A stretch of 64,000 nt of DNA from Peptococcaceae bacterium (GCA_009782825.1 WRII01000004.1:30605-94604); one strand, 5' to 3'. Shown: positions 8,137-17,718, numbered from the stretch's first letter. Numbers and translations: made by a program. The notes: generated by a model not told the origin, from the letters alone.

Positions 8137-9027
8137 TTACTTTTGATCCAACTGTGCTCTCAGTTTTGCGATTTCAGCATCCTTTTGCAGGATCACCGAT
8201 TGCCACTTGCGGTCAGATCGTTCTTCCCCACGCTTTTCCCCGCGTTTTTCCCCGCGTTTTTCCCCGCGTTCTTCCCCGCGTTTTTCCCCGCGTTCTTCCC
8301 CGCGCTCCTCAGCCTCTTTTTGCCATACGGCTTTGGCGTCTTCTATCTTCCACTCTTGTAATAACATATTTGACACCTCCGAACCATTATTTCTTAGATA
8401 TTCTGTCAATATGTCCTGTTCTATGCACTCTTTTATGGCTCTCTCTACGGCTTTGGCCCGTTCCAACCCATTCTGTTCGTATTCCCGTGCTTTGGCGACA
8501 AGGAGAATGTATCCGTACAAGCTTTCGCTGCGCCTGACAATGTCTTCGTTGTGTCCTGTGTTGACGTTATAGACGGTTACGGTTAAGTCTAGGGCTGTCT
8601 CGTTGTTGTTGCGCCGGTTATATGAATCTGACAGGCGATAGACGGTTTTTTCTGGGAAGGGCTTCACACCGTTATACAACACGTAGAATTCAGGTTCTGG
8701 TATCATGACGCGCTTTTCGGAATACATCACCGCATTGTCAATGAGTTTTTCATAGATCCTGCCACAGTAAATAAGATCGCGCAGGGGCATGTTCTCATTC
8801 GGGGTTGACTGATGCTCAAAGAAGACGACCAGCTTATTTCCGATGCTAAAGGAAAGGTCGTTGACCCTATCCATATACAGGGCATCGGCGAGCGTCAGGT
8901 CTACCACGGGTGTATCCGGTGGAAACTGTACTGAAGAAAATGCGTTGTACAGTTCCAGTTCTTTCTCGGGTTCTCCAAACAAGTGCGTAAAGACACCTGC
9001 CTTGAAATTGCGGTTTACCTTGCTCAT
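8137..9027 (-). CDS. Rpn family PD-(D/E)XK nuclease/putative transposase
   Basis: A 296-residue member of the recombination-promoting nuclease (Rpn/PDDEXK) family: NAFSSVQFPPDTPVVDLTLAD, DLSFSIGNKLVVFFEHQST and PLRDLIYCGRIYEKL match the conserved start, the Asp...Glu-His-Gln core and the following helix. These proteins nick DNA and can promote RecA-independent gene transfer. The C-terminus (about residues 240-275) is a run of EERGEKRG repeats encoded by 12-bp units, then a short coiled coil. CGGAGG lies five bases before the ATG. It stands alone between two plus-strand blocks; no terminal inverted repeats were seen, so it is not an obvious insertion sequence. Confidence 0.8.
   Translation of the reverse strand: MSKVNRNFKAGVFTHLFGEPEKELELYNAFSSVQFPPDTPVVDLTLADALYMDRVNDLSFSIGNKLVVFFEHQSTPNENMPLRDLIYCGRIYEKLIDNAVMYSEKRVMIPEPEFYVLYNGVKPFPEKTVYRLSDSYNRRNNNETALDLTVTVYNVNTGHNEDIVRRSESLYGYILLVAKAREYEQNGLERAKAVERAIKECIEQDILTEYLRNNGSEVSNMLLQEWKIEDAKAVWQKEAEERGEERGEKRGEERGEKRGEKRGEKRGEERSDRKWQSVILQKDAEIAKLRAQLDQK
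8224..8306 (-). repeat. 12-bp tandem repeats encoding a charged EERGEKRG tail
   Basis: On the plus strand the unit CGCGTTTTTCCC or CGCGTTCTTCCC repeats about seven times. It lies in frame within the Rpn-type gene and encodes alternating GEKR and GEER tetrapeptides. The two unit variants alternate, a sign of unequal expansion. Confidence 0.85.
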
Positions 9028-9185
9028 TTTGCCTCCGACGCTTTACTGCTGTTACTGAAATTCTAAGGGAGATCACAGTCTGTTGTCAATAGGGATAATG
9101 TCCAACTTAATTTATACCATAGGCATGGGGCATACCATGAGCATGACGCTTGGAGTTATTAATTATAGAGCAGCATCGCGATGTA

Positions 9186-9214
9186 TTGCCGAGCCCAACA
9201 ATAAAGTATATAAT
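9186..9214 (+). promoter_or_regulatory. Sigma-A-type promoter of the zinc uptake operon
   Basis: TTGCCG at 9186-9191 and TATAAT at 9209-9214 are separated by exactly 17 bases, about 70 bases upstream of the znuA start codon. The predicted transcription start falls on the palindrome at 9222-9236. Confidence 0.65.
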
Positions 9215-9221
9215 TATTTTT

Positions 9222-9236
9222 GGACAATCATTGTCT
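9222..9236 (+). promoter_or_regulatory. Fur-family (Zur-like) operator palindrome
   Basis: GACAAT-C-ATTGTC is a perfect 6-1-6 inverted repeat, the geometry recognised by Fur/Zur/PerR family repressors, and it overlaps the expected transcription start of the znu operon. Given the zinc-transport genes downstream, zinc-dependent repression by Zur is the most likely reading; Fur or MntR-type control cannot be excluded. Confidence 0.6.
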
Positions 9237-9286
9237 ACCTTTGAAATTTCATGCCCAAACGCAAAAGCTAACGGAGGTTTTATACC

Positions 9287-10279
9287 ATGAAAAGGTTCGC
9301 CTCAATTATTTTGGTCGTTTTATTGCTGTTAACAGCTCTGTCCGGCTGTCATCAAGGTGACAAAGCAGACAAGGTACAAGACAAGAAAATCAGCATCGTG
9401 TGTACGATTTTCCCGCCATACGATTGGGTGCGGCAAATCCTTGGAGATCAGGCAGATGATATGGATCTGACCCTTCTCCTGAACAATAGAGTTGATCTGC
9501 ACAGCTATCAGCCCTCGGTAGAAGACATTGTGAAAATCTCTACCTGCGATTTGTTCATTTATGTAGGCGGCGAATCCGATCAATGGGTGGAAACCATGTT
9601 AAAAGAGCCCTCTAACACAAGTAGGGTTGTTATCAATTTCTTGGATACACTTGGAAATACGGCGAAAACAGAGGAACCCCTCGAAGGAATGCAAGAGGAA
9701 GAACATGAAGATGAGGCTAAGGATGAGGCTAAGAAGGAAACCGAATATGATGAACATGTATGGCTCTCCTTGAAAAATGCCAAGACATTTTGTTCTGTCA
9801 TTGCCGGCGCACTTTCATCATTAGATCCTGATCATGCCGGAGAATATAAGAACAATGCGGACGCATATACCATGAAGTTGTCAGATTTGGACGCAGAATA
9901 TAATACGGTCATAGAAGCGTCTCCTGTTAAAACCTTATTGTTCGGCGACCGGTTTCCGTTCCGCTACCTGACAGATGACTATGGGCTGACTCCCTACGCC
10001 GCTTTTCCTGGATGCTCTGCTGAAACAGAAGCTAGTTTTGATACTGTTATAGGTTTGGCGAAGAAAGTGGATGAATTAAACCTGAACACCATTATGGTCA
10101 CCGAAAGTTCAGATCAGTCCATTGCTCGAACCATCCTCAATAGTACACAGAATAAAAACCAACAGATTCTCGTACTGAATTCCATGCAGTCGGTTACACT
10201 AGGAGATGTGAGGAACGGAACAACTTATCATACCATCATGGAATCCAACTTGAACGTGCTCAAAGAAGCTCTGAAGTAA
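9287..10279 (+). CDS. znuA: Metal (zinc-type) ABC transporter substrate-binding lipoprotein
   Basis: A 330-residue lipoprotein. The signal peptide ends in a lipobox LSGC with the lipid-carrying Cys at residue 21. The mature part has the cluster A-I solute-binding fold: CTIFPPYDWVRQILG, HSYQPSVEDI (metal His), DEHVWLSLKNA (second His region), FGDRFPFRYLTDDYGL and the Glu-Ser region of the second lobe. An acidic, weakly His-containing loop (EEEHEDEAKDEAKKE) precedes the second metal site, the position of the zinc-sensing loop of ZnuA proteins. Manganese cannot be ruled out. It leads a four-gene operon. Confidence 0.88.
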   Translation: MKRFASIILVVLLLLTALSGCHQGDKADKVQDKKISIVCTIFPPYDWVRQILGDQADDMDLTLLLNNRVDLHSYQPSVEDIVKISTCDLFIYVGGESDQWVETMLKEPSNTSRVVINFLDTLGNTAKTEEPLEGMQEEEHEDEAKDEAKKETEYDEHVWLSLKNAKTFCSVIAGALSSLDPDHAGEYKNNADAYTMKLSDLDAEYNTVIEASPVKTLLFGDRFPFRYLTDDYGLTPYAAFPGCSAETEASFDTVIGLAKKVDELNLNTIMVTESSDQSIARTILNSTQNKNQQILVLNSMQSVTLGDVRNGTTYHTIMESNLNVLKEALK

Positions 10280-10383
10280 AAAGTCACCTATGGAGACACA
10301 GACCGCCAGGTTATCATACCGGGATATCACCGGCATTCGCCAATGGCAGTATGGATGGACAAAACTAAAGGAGGAGGCGCCTT

Positions 10384-11097
10384 ATGCCGCAGTTATCCTG
10401 TCAGAATTTGACCCTTGGCTATGAAGGCAAAGTGGTAATTTCCGGTTTTTCCTTTACCGTAAATACCGGAGATTATCTCTGTATTGTTGGGGAAAACGGA
10501 TCAGGCAAAAGTACATTGATGAAAACCCTGCTGCGCCTGAAGATGCCGATGTCCGGGCAGATTGTGATGGGAGACGGTTTGACTCCAAACGAGATCGGTT
10601 ATCTGCCCCAGCAGACCATTGTGCAAAAGGATTTTCCCGCGTCTGTAAAAGAGGTTGTCCGCTCCGGTTGTCTGAACCGCTGCGGGTTGCGTCCCTTTTA
10701 TAATAGAAAAGAAAAGCGAATGGCAGACGAAAACATGGAAAAACTTGGTGTTAAGAATCTCGCCCACCGCTGTTATCGAGAACTCTCCGGCGGGCAGCAG
10801 CAAAGGACGCTTTTGGCAAGAGCTCTGTGCGCCGCCCAAAAAATTCTGCTCCTAGATGAGCCGGCAGCCGGGCTTGACCCCAAGGCGACAGATGAGCTGT
10901 ATACTCTCATAAAAAAATTGAATGACAGTGGCATGACCATGATTATGATTTCTCATGATATCGCCGTTTCCTTAAAATACGCTTCCCACATCCTGCATCT
11001 GGGAACACAATCTTCATTGTTTTTTGGAAAAACAGAGGATTATGTAATCAGTGAAACAGGTCTTATATACACCGGATTAGAAGGGGAGCAGACATGA
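10384..11097 (+). CDS. znuC: Metal ABC transporter ATP-binding protein
   Basis: A 237-residue ATPase with Walker A GENGSGKST at about residue 37, Q-loop GYLPQQT, signature LSGGQQQRT near 136 and Walker B LLLDEPAAGLD near 155, then MISHDI with the switch His. The family powers zinc or manganese import with a separate binding lipoprotein. AAGGAGGAGG lies upstream of the ATG. The stop overlaps the permease start in an ATGA junction, so ATPase and permease are made together. Confidence 0.9.
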   Translation: MPQLSCQNLTLGYEGKVVISGFSFTVNTGDYLCIVGENGSGKSTLMKTLLRLKMPMSGQIVMGDGLTPNEIGYLPQQTIVQKDFPASVKEVVRSGCLNRCGLRPFYNRKEKRMADENMEKLGVKNLAHRCYRELSGGQQQRTLLARALCAAQKILLLDEPAAGLDPKATDELYTLIKKLNDSGMTMIMISHDIAVSLKYASHILHLGTQSSLFFGKTEDYVISETGLIYTGLEGEQT

Positions 11098-11981
11098 TCG
11101 AGATTATAGATAAACTCGCTTCTTATTTTCAATATCCGTTCGTGCTGTATGCTATGATTGCCGGCGTTCTGATAGCGCTCTGTTCCTCTCTTTTGGGTGT
11201 AACTCTGGTATTGAAGCGCCTTTCTTTCATCGGAGACGGCCTTTCCCACGTTGCCTTTGGCGCTATGGCAATTGCTGTAGCAGTGAATGTCGTTGGCAAG
11301 CAATACTTCCAGGCAAGCCAAGACGTCCTGCCACACAACTTCTTCTTGGTTTTGCCCATAACGATTTTTGCTGCTGTCCTGCTGCTGCGTACAGGGCAGA
11401 ACACAAAAATCAAGGGCGATGCGGCTCTCGCCATGATTTCAGTAGGATCCCTCGCAATCGGCTATCTTCTCATGAACCTTTTTTCCAAGTCCTCGAATCT
11501 CTCAGGAGACGTTTGCTCCACATTATTTGGATCCACTTCCATTCTGACGTTAACCGAGACAGAAATGTGGTTGTGCGTTGTTTTTTCGGTGCTGGTGACA
11601 GGTGTCTTTCTGTTTTTTTATAACAAAATCTTCACTGTCACCTTTGACGAGGATTTTGCCACAGCCACCGGCACCAGAGCCAAACTCTATAACCTGATCC
11701 TTGCCATTGTCATTGCTGTTGTAATTGTGCTGGCCATGAATTTGGTCGGCGCGCTGCTGATCTCCGCGTTAGTGATATTTCCGGCTCTGTCCGCCATGCG
11801 AATTTTCAAGAGCTTTCAGGCCGTCACCCTATGTTCAGTGATTGTGTCGGTGTTCTGCGCTGCTCTTGGCATCCTGATCTCTATTGTAGCGGGGACGCCG
11901 GTAGGCTCTACCATTGTCGTCGTCGATATTGTGGTCTTTTCTCTTTTCAGCGCAACCAGTCTATTAAAGAGGAGGTTCTGA
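11094..11981 (+). CDS. znuB: Metal ABC transporter permease
   Basis: A 295-residue membrane protein with eight to nine hydrophobic helices and the ABC-3 family landmarks: ALCSSLLGVTLVLKRLSFIG near the start, GDGLSHVAFGAMAIA, and the cytoplasmic EAA-like loop DEDFATATGTRAKLYN. It forms the transmembrane channel for the zinc uptake system and overlaps the ATPase gene by four bases. GGGGAG precedes the ATG. Confidence 0.9.
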   Translation: MIEIIDKLASYFQYPFVLYAMIAGVLIALCSSLLGVTLVLKRLSFIGDGLSHVAFGAMAIAVAVNVVGKQYFQASQDVLPHNFFLVLPITIFAAVLLLRTGQNTKIKGDAALAMISVGSLAIGYLLMNLFSKSSNLSGDVCSTLFGSTSILTLTETEMWLCVVFSVLVTGVFLFFYNKIFTVTFDEDFATATGTRAKLYNLILAIVIAVVIVLAMNLVGALLISALVIFPALSAMRIFKSFQAVTLCSVIVSVFCAALGILISIVAGTPVGSTIVVVDIVVFSLFSATSLLKRRF

Positions 11982-11985
11982 CACC

Positions 11986-12429
11986 ATGAAAAAATATGTA
12001 TTGCTTGGAGGAATCCTGTGTCTCCTATTCTCATATACCTTAGGCTGTTCCGCACCGGCCGCCGATGCAAGTGTCGATGTGGATTTAACAGTCTTAAGCC
12101 GCACAATGGTTTATGCCGAAGCCGCTGACATGACCAATAACCCTGATAATTATATAGGGAAAACAGTGAAAATGAGCGGCCTTTATGGGTCATCTCAGTA
12201 TGATCAAACCGGCCGGCTTTTCCATTACGTGCTTATAGAAGACGCAGCCGCTTGCTGCCAACAGGGTTTCGAATTCGTATGGAACGGAGAGCATATTTAC
12301 CCGGATGACTACCCAGAGGAAACAACACAAATTGAAATCGTTGGGGTGTTCCAAAGTTATGAGGTATCTGGTAACACGTATTACTGTTTAGCGGTTGATA
12401 ATATACTTGTTTTAAACTCTTCTCAATAA
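11986..12429 (+). CDS. Conserved lipoprotein of the zinc operon
   Basis: A 147-residue lipoprotein with lipobox TLGC (Cys at residue 21) and a beta-rich mature domain beginning NPDNYIGKTVKMSGLYG, an OB-fold-like start. It contains an adjacent Cys pair (AAACCQQG) and several Glu/Asp residues. It begins four bases after the permease gene with GAGGAGG upstream, so it is the last gene of the znu operon. Similar small lipoproteins sit beside zinc transporters in Firmicutes. A role in metal capture or sensing is inferred only from position; no enzyme motif is visible. Confidence 0.75.
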   Translation: MKKYVLLGGILCLLFSYTLGCSAPAADASVDVDLTVLSRTMVYAEAADMTNNPDNYIGKTVKMSGLYGSSQYDQTGRLFHYVLIEDAAACCQQGFEFVWNGEHIYPDDYPEETTQIEIVGVFQSYEVSGNTYYCLAVDNILVLNSSQ

Positions 12430-12430
12430 A

Positions 12431-12471
12431 AGTCATTACAAGAGAAGTCATTACAAGAGAAGTCATTACAT
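12431..12471 (+). repeat. 15-bp tandem repeat after the zinc operon
   Basis: AGTCATTACAAGAGA-type units occur three times in succession directly after the last gene of the operon. No hairpin or T-run accompanies them, so they are not a typical terminator. Confidence 0.7.
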
Positions 12472-12501
12472 TATGAAGCGACTGGTCATTGAAGCATTAA
12501 G

Positions 12502-13635
12502 CTATCCCCACATATCCCGCAATTCTTCAGTAATCTTCGCCATCCGCTCCGGAATATCAATCATCTGCGGACAAAAATCAACACAGTGACCACAGTCCGT
12601 ACACCGATCAGCCATCTTCTCCGGACCCAACTGCTCTAACCCAATAGAATATCCTATCTTGTCGCCAGAAGTGAGCCACCCGTTGTGCAAGCCAAAAACC
12701 CGCGGAATATCTACTCCCGACGGACACTCCATACAATACCCACACGCCGTACACGGTATGGGACACGCTGCCCTGAAAGCATCCAGCGCCAGCTGAATCA
12801 CATTCTGCTCCTCCTGAGTCAACGGTTTAAAGCCACTCAACGTCGCAATATTATCCTTCAGCTGCTCCATCGTAGTCATCCCACTCAAAATCGTCAACAC
12901 ATTGGGTAATGACGCACAGTAGCGCATCGCCCAGGACGCCACACTGGCCTTTGCCTCCGCAGCCCGGAGAATCTCCCGGGATTTCTCACACAAAGACGCT
13001 AATCCCCCACCCCGGACCGGCTCCATCACAATCACCGGAATATTCCTTTGCGTCAAAATCTCATACTGCCTCTCAGCATCCTGAAGTTCCCAGTCCATAT
13101 AATTGAGCTGGAGCTGACCAAAATCAAACTCGTAGCGGGTCACCAATCGCTCCAAAAGTTCAGTCCCCCCATGGAAAGAAAACCCCAGATGACGGATTTT
13201 TCCCTGGGCCTGCTTCTTCTTCAAATAAGCATAAACCTTGAACTTCTCCATGACAGCCAGCAATTCCTCATTCATACTATGCATCAGGTAAAAATCAAAA
13301 TAGTCCGTCCGGCAGTTCCTCAGCTGCTCATGAAAAATCCGATCCACATCCTTACGTTTCTCCAAGGAAAACAAAGGCATTTTCGTCGCCAAAAAATACT
13401 TGTCCCGCGGATACGGCGCTAAAGCCTCCCCCACAAAAGCCTCCGAGGTTTTCCTATGATAAGGATAGGCCGTATCAAAATACGTCACCCCATGAGCCAG
13501 CGCATAGTCCAGCATCTGCCGGGCTTTTTCCTTGTCAATACACTCTGCCTTCCCATCGATCACCGGAAAACGCATACACCCAAACCCCAGCAAGGAAACC
13601 TGTTCATTTGTCTTTTTATAAACTCTCGTATCCAT
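12502..13635 (-). CDS. Aldo/keto reductase with C-terminal 4Fe-4S ferredoxin domain
   Basis: A 377-residue protein of the ferredoxin-like aldo/keto reductase family. The barrel shows GCMRFPVID, DTAYPYH (catalytic Asp/Tyr region), FLATKMPL (Lys) and YFDFYLMHSM (His). The last 100 residues carry two Cys clusters, CPIPCTACGYCMECP and CTDCGHCVDFCP, that should bind iron-sulfur clusters. These proteins are common in anaerobes and probably couple carbonyl reduction to ferredoxin-like electron flow; the substrate is unknown. ATG at 13635 is selected for the AGGAGG seven bases upstream; the longer frame has no such site. Confidence 0.88.
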   Translation of the reverse strand: MDTRVYKKTNEQVSLLGFGCMRFPVIDGKAECIDKEKARQMLDYALAHGVTYFDTAYPYHRKTSEAFVGEALAPYPRDKYFLATKMPLFSLEKRKDVDRIFHEQLRNCRTDYFDFYLMHSMNEELLAVMEKFKVYAYLKKKQAQGKIRHLGFSFHGGTELLERLVTRYEFDFGQLQLNYMDWELQDAERQYEILTQRNIPVIVMEPVRGGGLASLCEKSREILRAAEAKASVASWAMRYCASLPNVLTILSGMTTMEQLKDNIATLSGFKPLTQEEQNVIQLALDAFRAACPIPCTACGYCMECPSGVDIPRVFGLHNGWLTSGDKIGYSIGLEQLGPEKMADRCTDCGHCVDFCPQMIDIPERMAKITEELRDMWG

Positions 13636-13830
13636 ATGATTGCCTCCTGATCTGGCTGTATTCCTTCCCCAAAAAATTTCAGGGCAAACTTCGCAGCACA
13701 CATTCTTTTATTCTTTATTTATTCTATGTTATTCTATCCTTTTCTTAAATAACCTTTTGCCCTTTTTAGGGTTCTATTACATTAATTCAGGATTCAGATG
13801 AGGCAATAAGCCTCAGGTAACAATATTTTG

Positions 13831-13859
13831 TTGCGTGAAGAGTGTCAAAATGCTACAAT
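13831..13859 (+). promoter_or_regulatory. Sigma-A-type promoter of the kinase-RCC1 gene
   Basis: TTGCGT at 13831-13836 and TACAAT at 13854-13859 are spaced by 17 bases, 71 bases upstream of the kinase start codon. Confidence 0.55.
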
Positions 13860-13930
13860 TTCTTTAAAAAATACATTAATCAAATTCATGGACGGTGTCA
13901 TGCAGGCACAGGTTTCGTAAGGAGATAACC

Positions 13931-14518
13931 ATGAGCGACATCAAACACTACGAACCCCTATGGGGCACATGGTACATAGACTCCCTGCTGGGAGAAGGAG
14001 GGTTCGGCAAAGTTTATAAAGTCCGCCAGGAACAGTTTGGCAAGACCTACTATTCAGCTGTGAAAATCATCTCCGTTCCCAATAACGACGCCGAGCTGCG
14101 GCAGATAAAAAGTGAAGGACTGGATCAAGACTCCATAGAAAAGTTTCTCTACGCCTTCGTCACAGACATCATCACAGAAATCGATTTGATGGGGCAGCTC
14201 AAAGGCAACAGCAACATAGTCACCTTGGAAGACCACCAAGTTATCCCCAAAGCCGATGGCATCGGCTGGGATATTCTGATGCGCATGGAATTGCTCACCA
14301 GCCTTACCGACCATATTGAACGCACCCCCCCCCACCCCAGCCAACGTCATCAAGTTAGGCATTCACATTTGCCGGGCTTTAGAGCTGTGCGCCCAGAGAA
14401 ACACCATACACCGAGACATCAAACCAGACAACATCTTTATCTCCTCCTACAACGAATACAAGCTGGGCGACTTCGGGGTAGCCCGGCATCTGGAGCGCAC
14501 CTCGTCCGGGCTTTCTAA
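13931..14518 (+). CDS. Ser/Thr protein kinase, N-lobe (5' part of frameshifted gene)
   Basis: Starts with a strong site (AAGGAGATAACC) and encodes an eukaryotic-type kinase N-lobe: [13 protein letters not shown] is the Gly-rich loop, SAVKIISV carries the ATP-binding Lys, and the following helix has the conserved Glu region. Only about the first 132 codons are homologous. At the nine-C run 14325-14333 the kinase continues in another frame, so the residues after ERTPP are out-of-frame sequence that stops at 14518. One C fewer would join the two parts as [14 protein letters not shown]. The gene may be phase-variable, decayed, read through by ribosomal slippage, or mis-sequenced. Confidence 0.8.
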   Translation: MSDIKHYEPLWGTWYIDSLLGEGGFGKVYKVRQEQFGKTYYSAVKIISVPNNDAELRQIKSEGLDQDSIEKFLYAFVTDIITEIDLMGQLKGNSNIVTLEDHQVIPKADGIGWDILMRMELLTSLTDHIERTPPHPSQRHQVRHSHLPGFRAVRPEKHHTPRHQTRQHLYLLLQRIQAGRLRGSPASGAHLVRAF

Positions 14519-16262
14519 AAAAGGCACATACACCTACATGGCGCCGGAAGTATTCCGGGGAGAACCGTACGGCTCCAACATAGATACCTATTCCCTGGGC
14601 ATCGTCATGTACCGCCTGCTCAACCAGAACCGAGCCCCATTCCTGCCAAACTTTCCTCAGCTCATCATGCCCAACGATCGGGATGACGCGCTGCAGAAAC
14701 GTCTGCGTGGTGCCCCTATCCCCACTCTAAAGAACATAACACCAGAGCTCAATCGCATTGTGCGGAAAGCCTGCGCATTTGACCGTCATAAGCGGTTTGC
14801 CAGCCCCACCAAAATGCGCGAGGCTCTGGAAGCTGTGGCCAAGAGTCAGGCTTATGAGGTCATGACGCCACAGACCATACTTGCAGAAAATCCCCCGATC
14901 CTGGCAGCAACGGAGACCCCGTCCCAGCCCTTGCCGGAACTATCCGCAACATACATGGCGTCCCATACCCTGACAAAACCATCGGCAGCACATATGGCGT
15001 CCCAACCATCGGCAGCACACACGGCGTCCCGGGCCGCACCTTCCCCCATACCTAGCCATAACGCAAGGAAGAAAAACAGAACCAAGCTTATAGCCCTCCT
15101 CAGCTCTTGTGGCGCAGTGGTCATAGCTGTGATTATTGGCCTTTTTGTGTGGGTGGGAAGTTTGAATAATTCGGGAGATCTGAACGTTTCGGAAGACCAG
15201 GGGGATCCGCAGGGACAGGAGCAAAGCTCCACCCTCTCAAATGATGATCTCACCATTATTAGCGTAGGTGGAGGGTTCAACCATACGATGGCGATCAAAC
15301 ACGATCACAGCCTCTGGGCCTGGGGAGAGAACCAGTACGGGCAGCTCGGCGACAGTACGAAAACGAACAAATCAACTCCAGTGAAAATCATGGATGATGT
15401 GATGTGGGGTTCGGCAGGTGGTGATCATACATTTGCCATCAAAAAAGACGGCAGTCTTTGGGGCTGGGGCAGGAATCAGTATGGACAGCTCGGTGATAGC
15501 ACGAAGACAGACAGATCAACTCCAGTGAAAATCATGGATGATGTCGTCCAGGTTTCGGGATCCTTTCACTCACTGGCAATTAAAAAGGACGGCAGTCTTT
15601 GGGCCTGGGGATGGAACATTGGCGGACAACTCGGCGACGGCACAACGACGGACAAATCAACTCCGGTGAAAATCATGGATGATATTGCCCAGGTTTCGGC
15701 AGGTTCCGGTCATACATTGGCAGTCAAAAATGACGGCAGCCTTTGGGCCTGGGGAGCTAACGCCAGCGGACAACTTGGCGACGGTACGATAGTGAACAAA
15801 TCAACTCCAGTGAAAATCATGGATGATGTCGCGCAGGTTTCGATAGGTGTTGATCATACATTGGCAATCAAAAAAGATGGCACTCTTTGGGCCTGGGGAG
15901 CTAACCACAGCGGACAGCTCGGCGACGGTACAATGGTGGGCAAAGCAATTCCGGTGAAAATCATGGATGATGTCGCGCAGGTTTCGGCAAACGTTGCTGC
16001 TCATACATTGGCAGTCAAAAAGGACGGCAGCCTTTGGGTTTGGGGAAATGGCGAGGATGGACGTCTTGGCGATGGTACGACGGTGGACAAAGCAGCTCCG
16101 GTGAAAATCATGGATGATGTCGCACAGGTTTCGACAGGGCACTATCATTCATTGGCAATCAAAAAAGACGGCAGCCTTTGGGTTTGGGGAGGTAACATGT
16201 CCGGGCAGCTCGGCGATGGAATGACAACAAACAGGTCAACTCCGGCAAAAATCGATCTATGA
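14316..16262 (+). CDS. Ser/Thr kinase C-lobe, transmembrane helix and seven RCC1 repeats (3' part of frameshifted gene)
   Basis: This frame carries the rest of the kinase: HRDIKPDN (catalytic loop), [11 protein letters not shown] (Mg-binding DFG), YMAPEVF and the [13 protein letters not shown] helix. A Pro/Ala/Ser-rich linker with tandem [13 protein letters not shown] units follows, then one hydrophobic helix ([20 protein letters not shown]) near residue 260, and seven RCC1-type blades with the motif SLWAWGxNxxGQLGDGT. The plan is a membrane kinase with an extracellular seven-bladed propeller sensor. The upstream frame supplies the N-lobe; the TTG at 14316 is only a formal start, and the first shared residue lies in the C-run. 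Blades are about 85 percent alike at DNA level. Confidence 0.85.
   Translation: MNAPPPTPANVIKLGIHICRALELCAQRNTIHRDIKPDNIFISSYNEYKLGDFGVARHLERTSSGLSKKGTYTYMAPEVFRGEPYGSNIDTYSLGIVMYRLLNQNRAPFLPNFPQLIMPNDRDDALQKRLRGAPIPTLKNITPELNRIVRKACAFDRHKRFASPTKMREALEAVAKSQAYEVMTPQTILAENPPILAATETPSQPLPELSATYMASHTLTKPSAAHMASQPSAAHTASRAAPSPIPSHNARKKNRTKLIALLSSCGAVVIAVIIGLFVWVGSLNNSGDLNVSEDQGDPQGQEQSSTLSNDDLTIISVGGGFNHTMAIKHDHSLWAWGENQYGQLGDSTKTNKSTPVKIMDDVMWGSAGGDHTFAIKKDGSLWGWGRNQYGQLGDSTKTDRSTPVKIMDDVVQVSGSFHSLAIKKDGSLWAWGWNIGGQLGDGTTTDKSTPVKIMDDIAQVSAGSGHTLAVKNDGSLWAWGANASGQLGDGTIVNKSTPVKIMDDVAQVSIGVDHTLAIKKDGTLWAWGANHSGQLGDGTMVGKAIPVKIMDDVAQVSANVAAHTLAVKKDGSLWVWGNGEDGRLGDGTTVDKAAPVKIMDDVAQVSTGHYHSLAIKKDGSLWVWGGNMSGQLGDGMTTNRSTPAKIDL
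14325..14333 (+). repeat. C9 homopolymer at the kinase frameshift
   Basis: Nine consecutive C residues, followed by A and four more C, mark the exact point where the kinase changes frame. Eight C residues would restore a single continuous gene, so the tract length decides expression. Confidence 0.85.
15262..16255 (+). repeat. Seven RCC1-coding DNA repeats of about 145 bp
   Basis: Blocks sharing segments such as GTGAAAATCATGGATGATGT and GGCAGCCTTTGGGCCTGGGG recur seven times in frame. The near identity suggests recent tandem duplication or ongoing gene conversion between blades. Confidence 0.85.
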
Positions 16263-16404
16263 ATACAAAACCTCATCAATTATGGCGTAAGCTCTCATGA
16301 AACTATTGTCCCGATTTTCCGCGTTCCTGCGCTCCCTTTTGGTTATCTGCTGGGCAACGCAGAGGGTAATGGGAAAATCCTATTTTAATCAGAATACGTT
16401 GAAC

Positions 16405-17667
16405 CTACGCCGACTCTTCCTTCCCCAACCGTCCCGCCGGCACAGTCACCAAATGGGGCCGGGTCCTTTGCAGTACAGCCTCACGGGTCACCACACATTT
16501 GCTCACATCATCCCGAGACGGCAAATCGTACATCACATCCAGCATAATCTCTTCCAGAATCGCCCGCAGCCCGCGGGCTCCTGTATTGCGGTGTATCGCC
16601 TCATCAGCAATTGCTCTCAAGGCCCCTTCCTCAAATTCCAGATGAACCCCATCCATCTCCAGCAGTTTCTCATACTGTTTAATCAGAGCGTTCTTAGGTT
16701 CAATGAGAATACGTACCAAGGCCGCGTTATCCAAAGCGTCCAGAGGCACAATCACAGGCAGCCGCCCCACAAATTCAGGAATAAGGCCAAACTTCAAGAG
16801 ATCCACCGGAAGAATCAGACGCAAGACTTCGCCAATGCTGGTTTCGCTCTTCTTTTGAATCTGGGCGCCGAAACCCATAACCTTGTGTCCCGTCCGATTT
16901 TGGATGATTTTATCGATCCCATCAAAAGCGCCCCCCACAATAAACAGCACATTAGTCGTATCCAGCTGGATAAATTCCTGGTGAGGATGTTTGCGGCCCC
17001 CCTGGGGCGGTACACTGGCCACTGTTCCCTCTAAAATCTTCAGCAGAGCCTGCTGCACCCCTTCCCCGGACACATCCCGGGTAATCGACGGATTCTCAGA
17101 TTTGCGCGCGATTTTATCAATCTCATCAATATAGATAATCCCCCGTTCCGCACGCTCCACATCATAATCAGCCGCCTGAATCAGCTTCAGCAGAATATTT
17201 TCCACATCTTCGCCCACATAACCGGCTTCCGTCAAGGATGTCGCATCGGCGATAGCAAACGGCACATTCAACACTTTCGCCAAAGTTGAAGCCAGCAAGG
17301 TTTTTCCCGACCCCGTCGGCCCCAGCAAAACAATATTGGATTTTTGCAGCTCCACATCGTCCACTTTCATCCCGGAACCAATTCTTTTATAGTGGTTGTA
17401 CACAGCCACTGACAAAGCCTTTTTCGCCTCTTCCTGACCCACCACATACTGGTCAAGAATCTCATGAATTTGCCGCGGCTTGGGGATATCCAAAAAGTCC
17501 GCCGCCGCACTGTCATGAATCTCCTCTTCAATAATCTCGTTACAGAGCTCTATGCATTCATCACAGATATACACGCCCGGCCCCGCAACAAGCTTTTTCA
17601 CCTCATCTTGGTTTTTTCCACAGAATGAACATTTCAGTTGAGTTTTATCATCCTGATATTTTGGCAT
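16405..17667 (-). CDS. clpX: ATP-dependent Clp protease ATP-binding subunit ClpX
   Basis: The 420-residue AAA+ unfoldase feeds substrates to ClpP. Present are the N-terminal zinc-binding domain ([10 protein letters not shown] and CDECIELC), Walker A GPTGSGKT, Walker [12 protein letters not shown], the pore/[10 protein letters not shown] region and the C-terminal small domain. The ClpP-docking loop reads VMGFGAQ, an MGF variant of the usual IGF tripeptide. ATG at 17667 is selected for GAGGTG six bases upstream. It lies 51 bases downstream of tig; clpP, which normally sits between tig and clpX in Firmicutes, is missing here, so ClpX must pair with a ClpP encoded elsewhere or act alone. Confidence 0.95.
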   Translation of the reverse strand: MPKYQDDKTQLKCSFCGKNQDEVKKLVAGPGVYICDECIELCNEIIEEEIHDSAAADFLDIPKPRQIHEILDQYVVGQEEAKKALSVAVYNHYKRIGSGMKVDDVELQKSNIVLLGPTGSGKTLLASTLAKVLNVPFAIADATSLTEAGYVGEDVENILLKLIQAADYDVERAERGIIYIDEIDKIARKSENPSITRDVSGEGVQQALLKILEGTVASVPPQGGRKHPHQEFIQLDTTNVLFIVGGAFDGIDKIIQNRTGHKVMGFGAQIQKKSETSIGEVLRLILPVDLLKFGLIPEFVGRLPVIVPLDALDNAALVRILIEPKNALIKQYEKLLEMDGVHLEFEEGALRAIADEAIHRNTGARGLRAILEEIMLDVMYDLPSRDDVSKCVVTREAVLQRTRPHLVTVPAGRLGKEESA

Positions 17668-17718
17668 ACCGTCACCTCTCGGAGTTTTCAATATAGGGCA
17701 AGGCACATGGGTCACTCG

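Noticed and set aside
8137..9027. Complete insertion sequence at the Rpn-type gene
   Set aside because: No terminal inverted repeats or target duplication were seen around it; Rpn genes are usually not in an IS.
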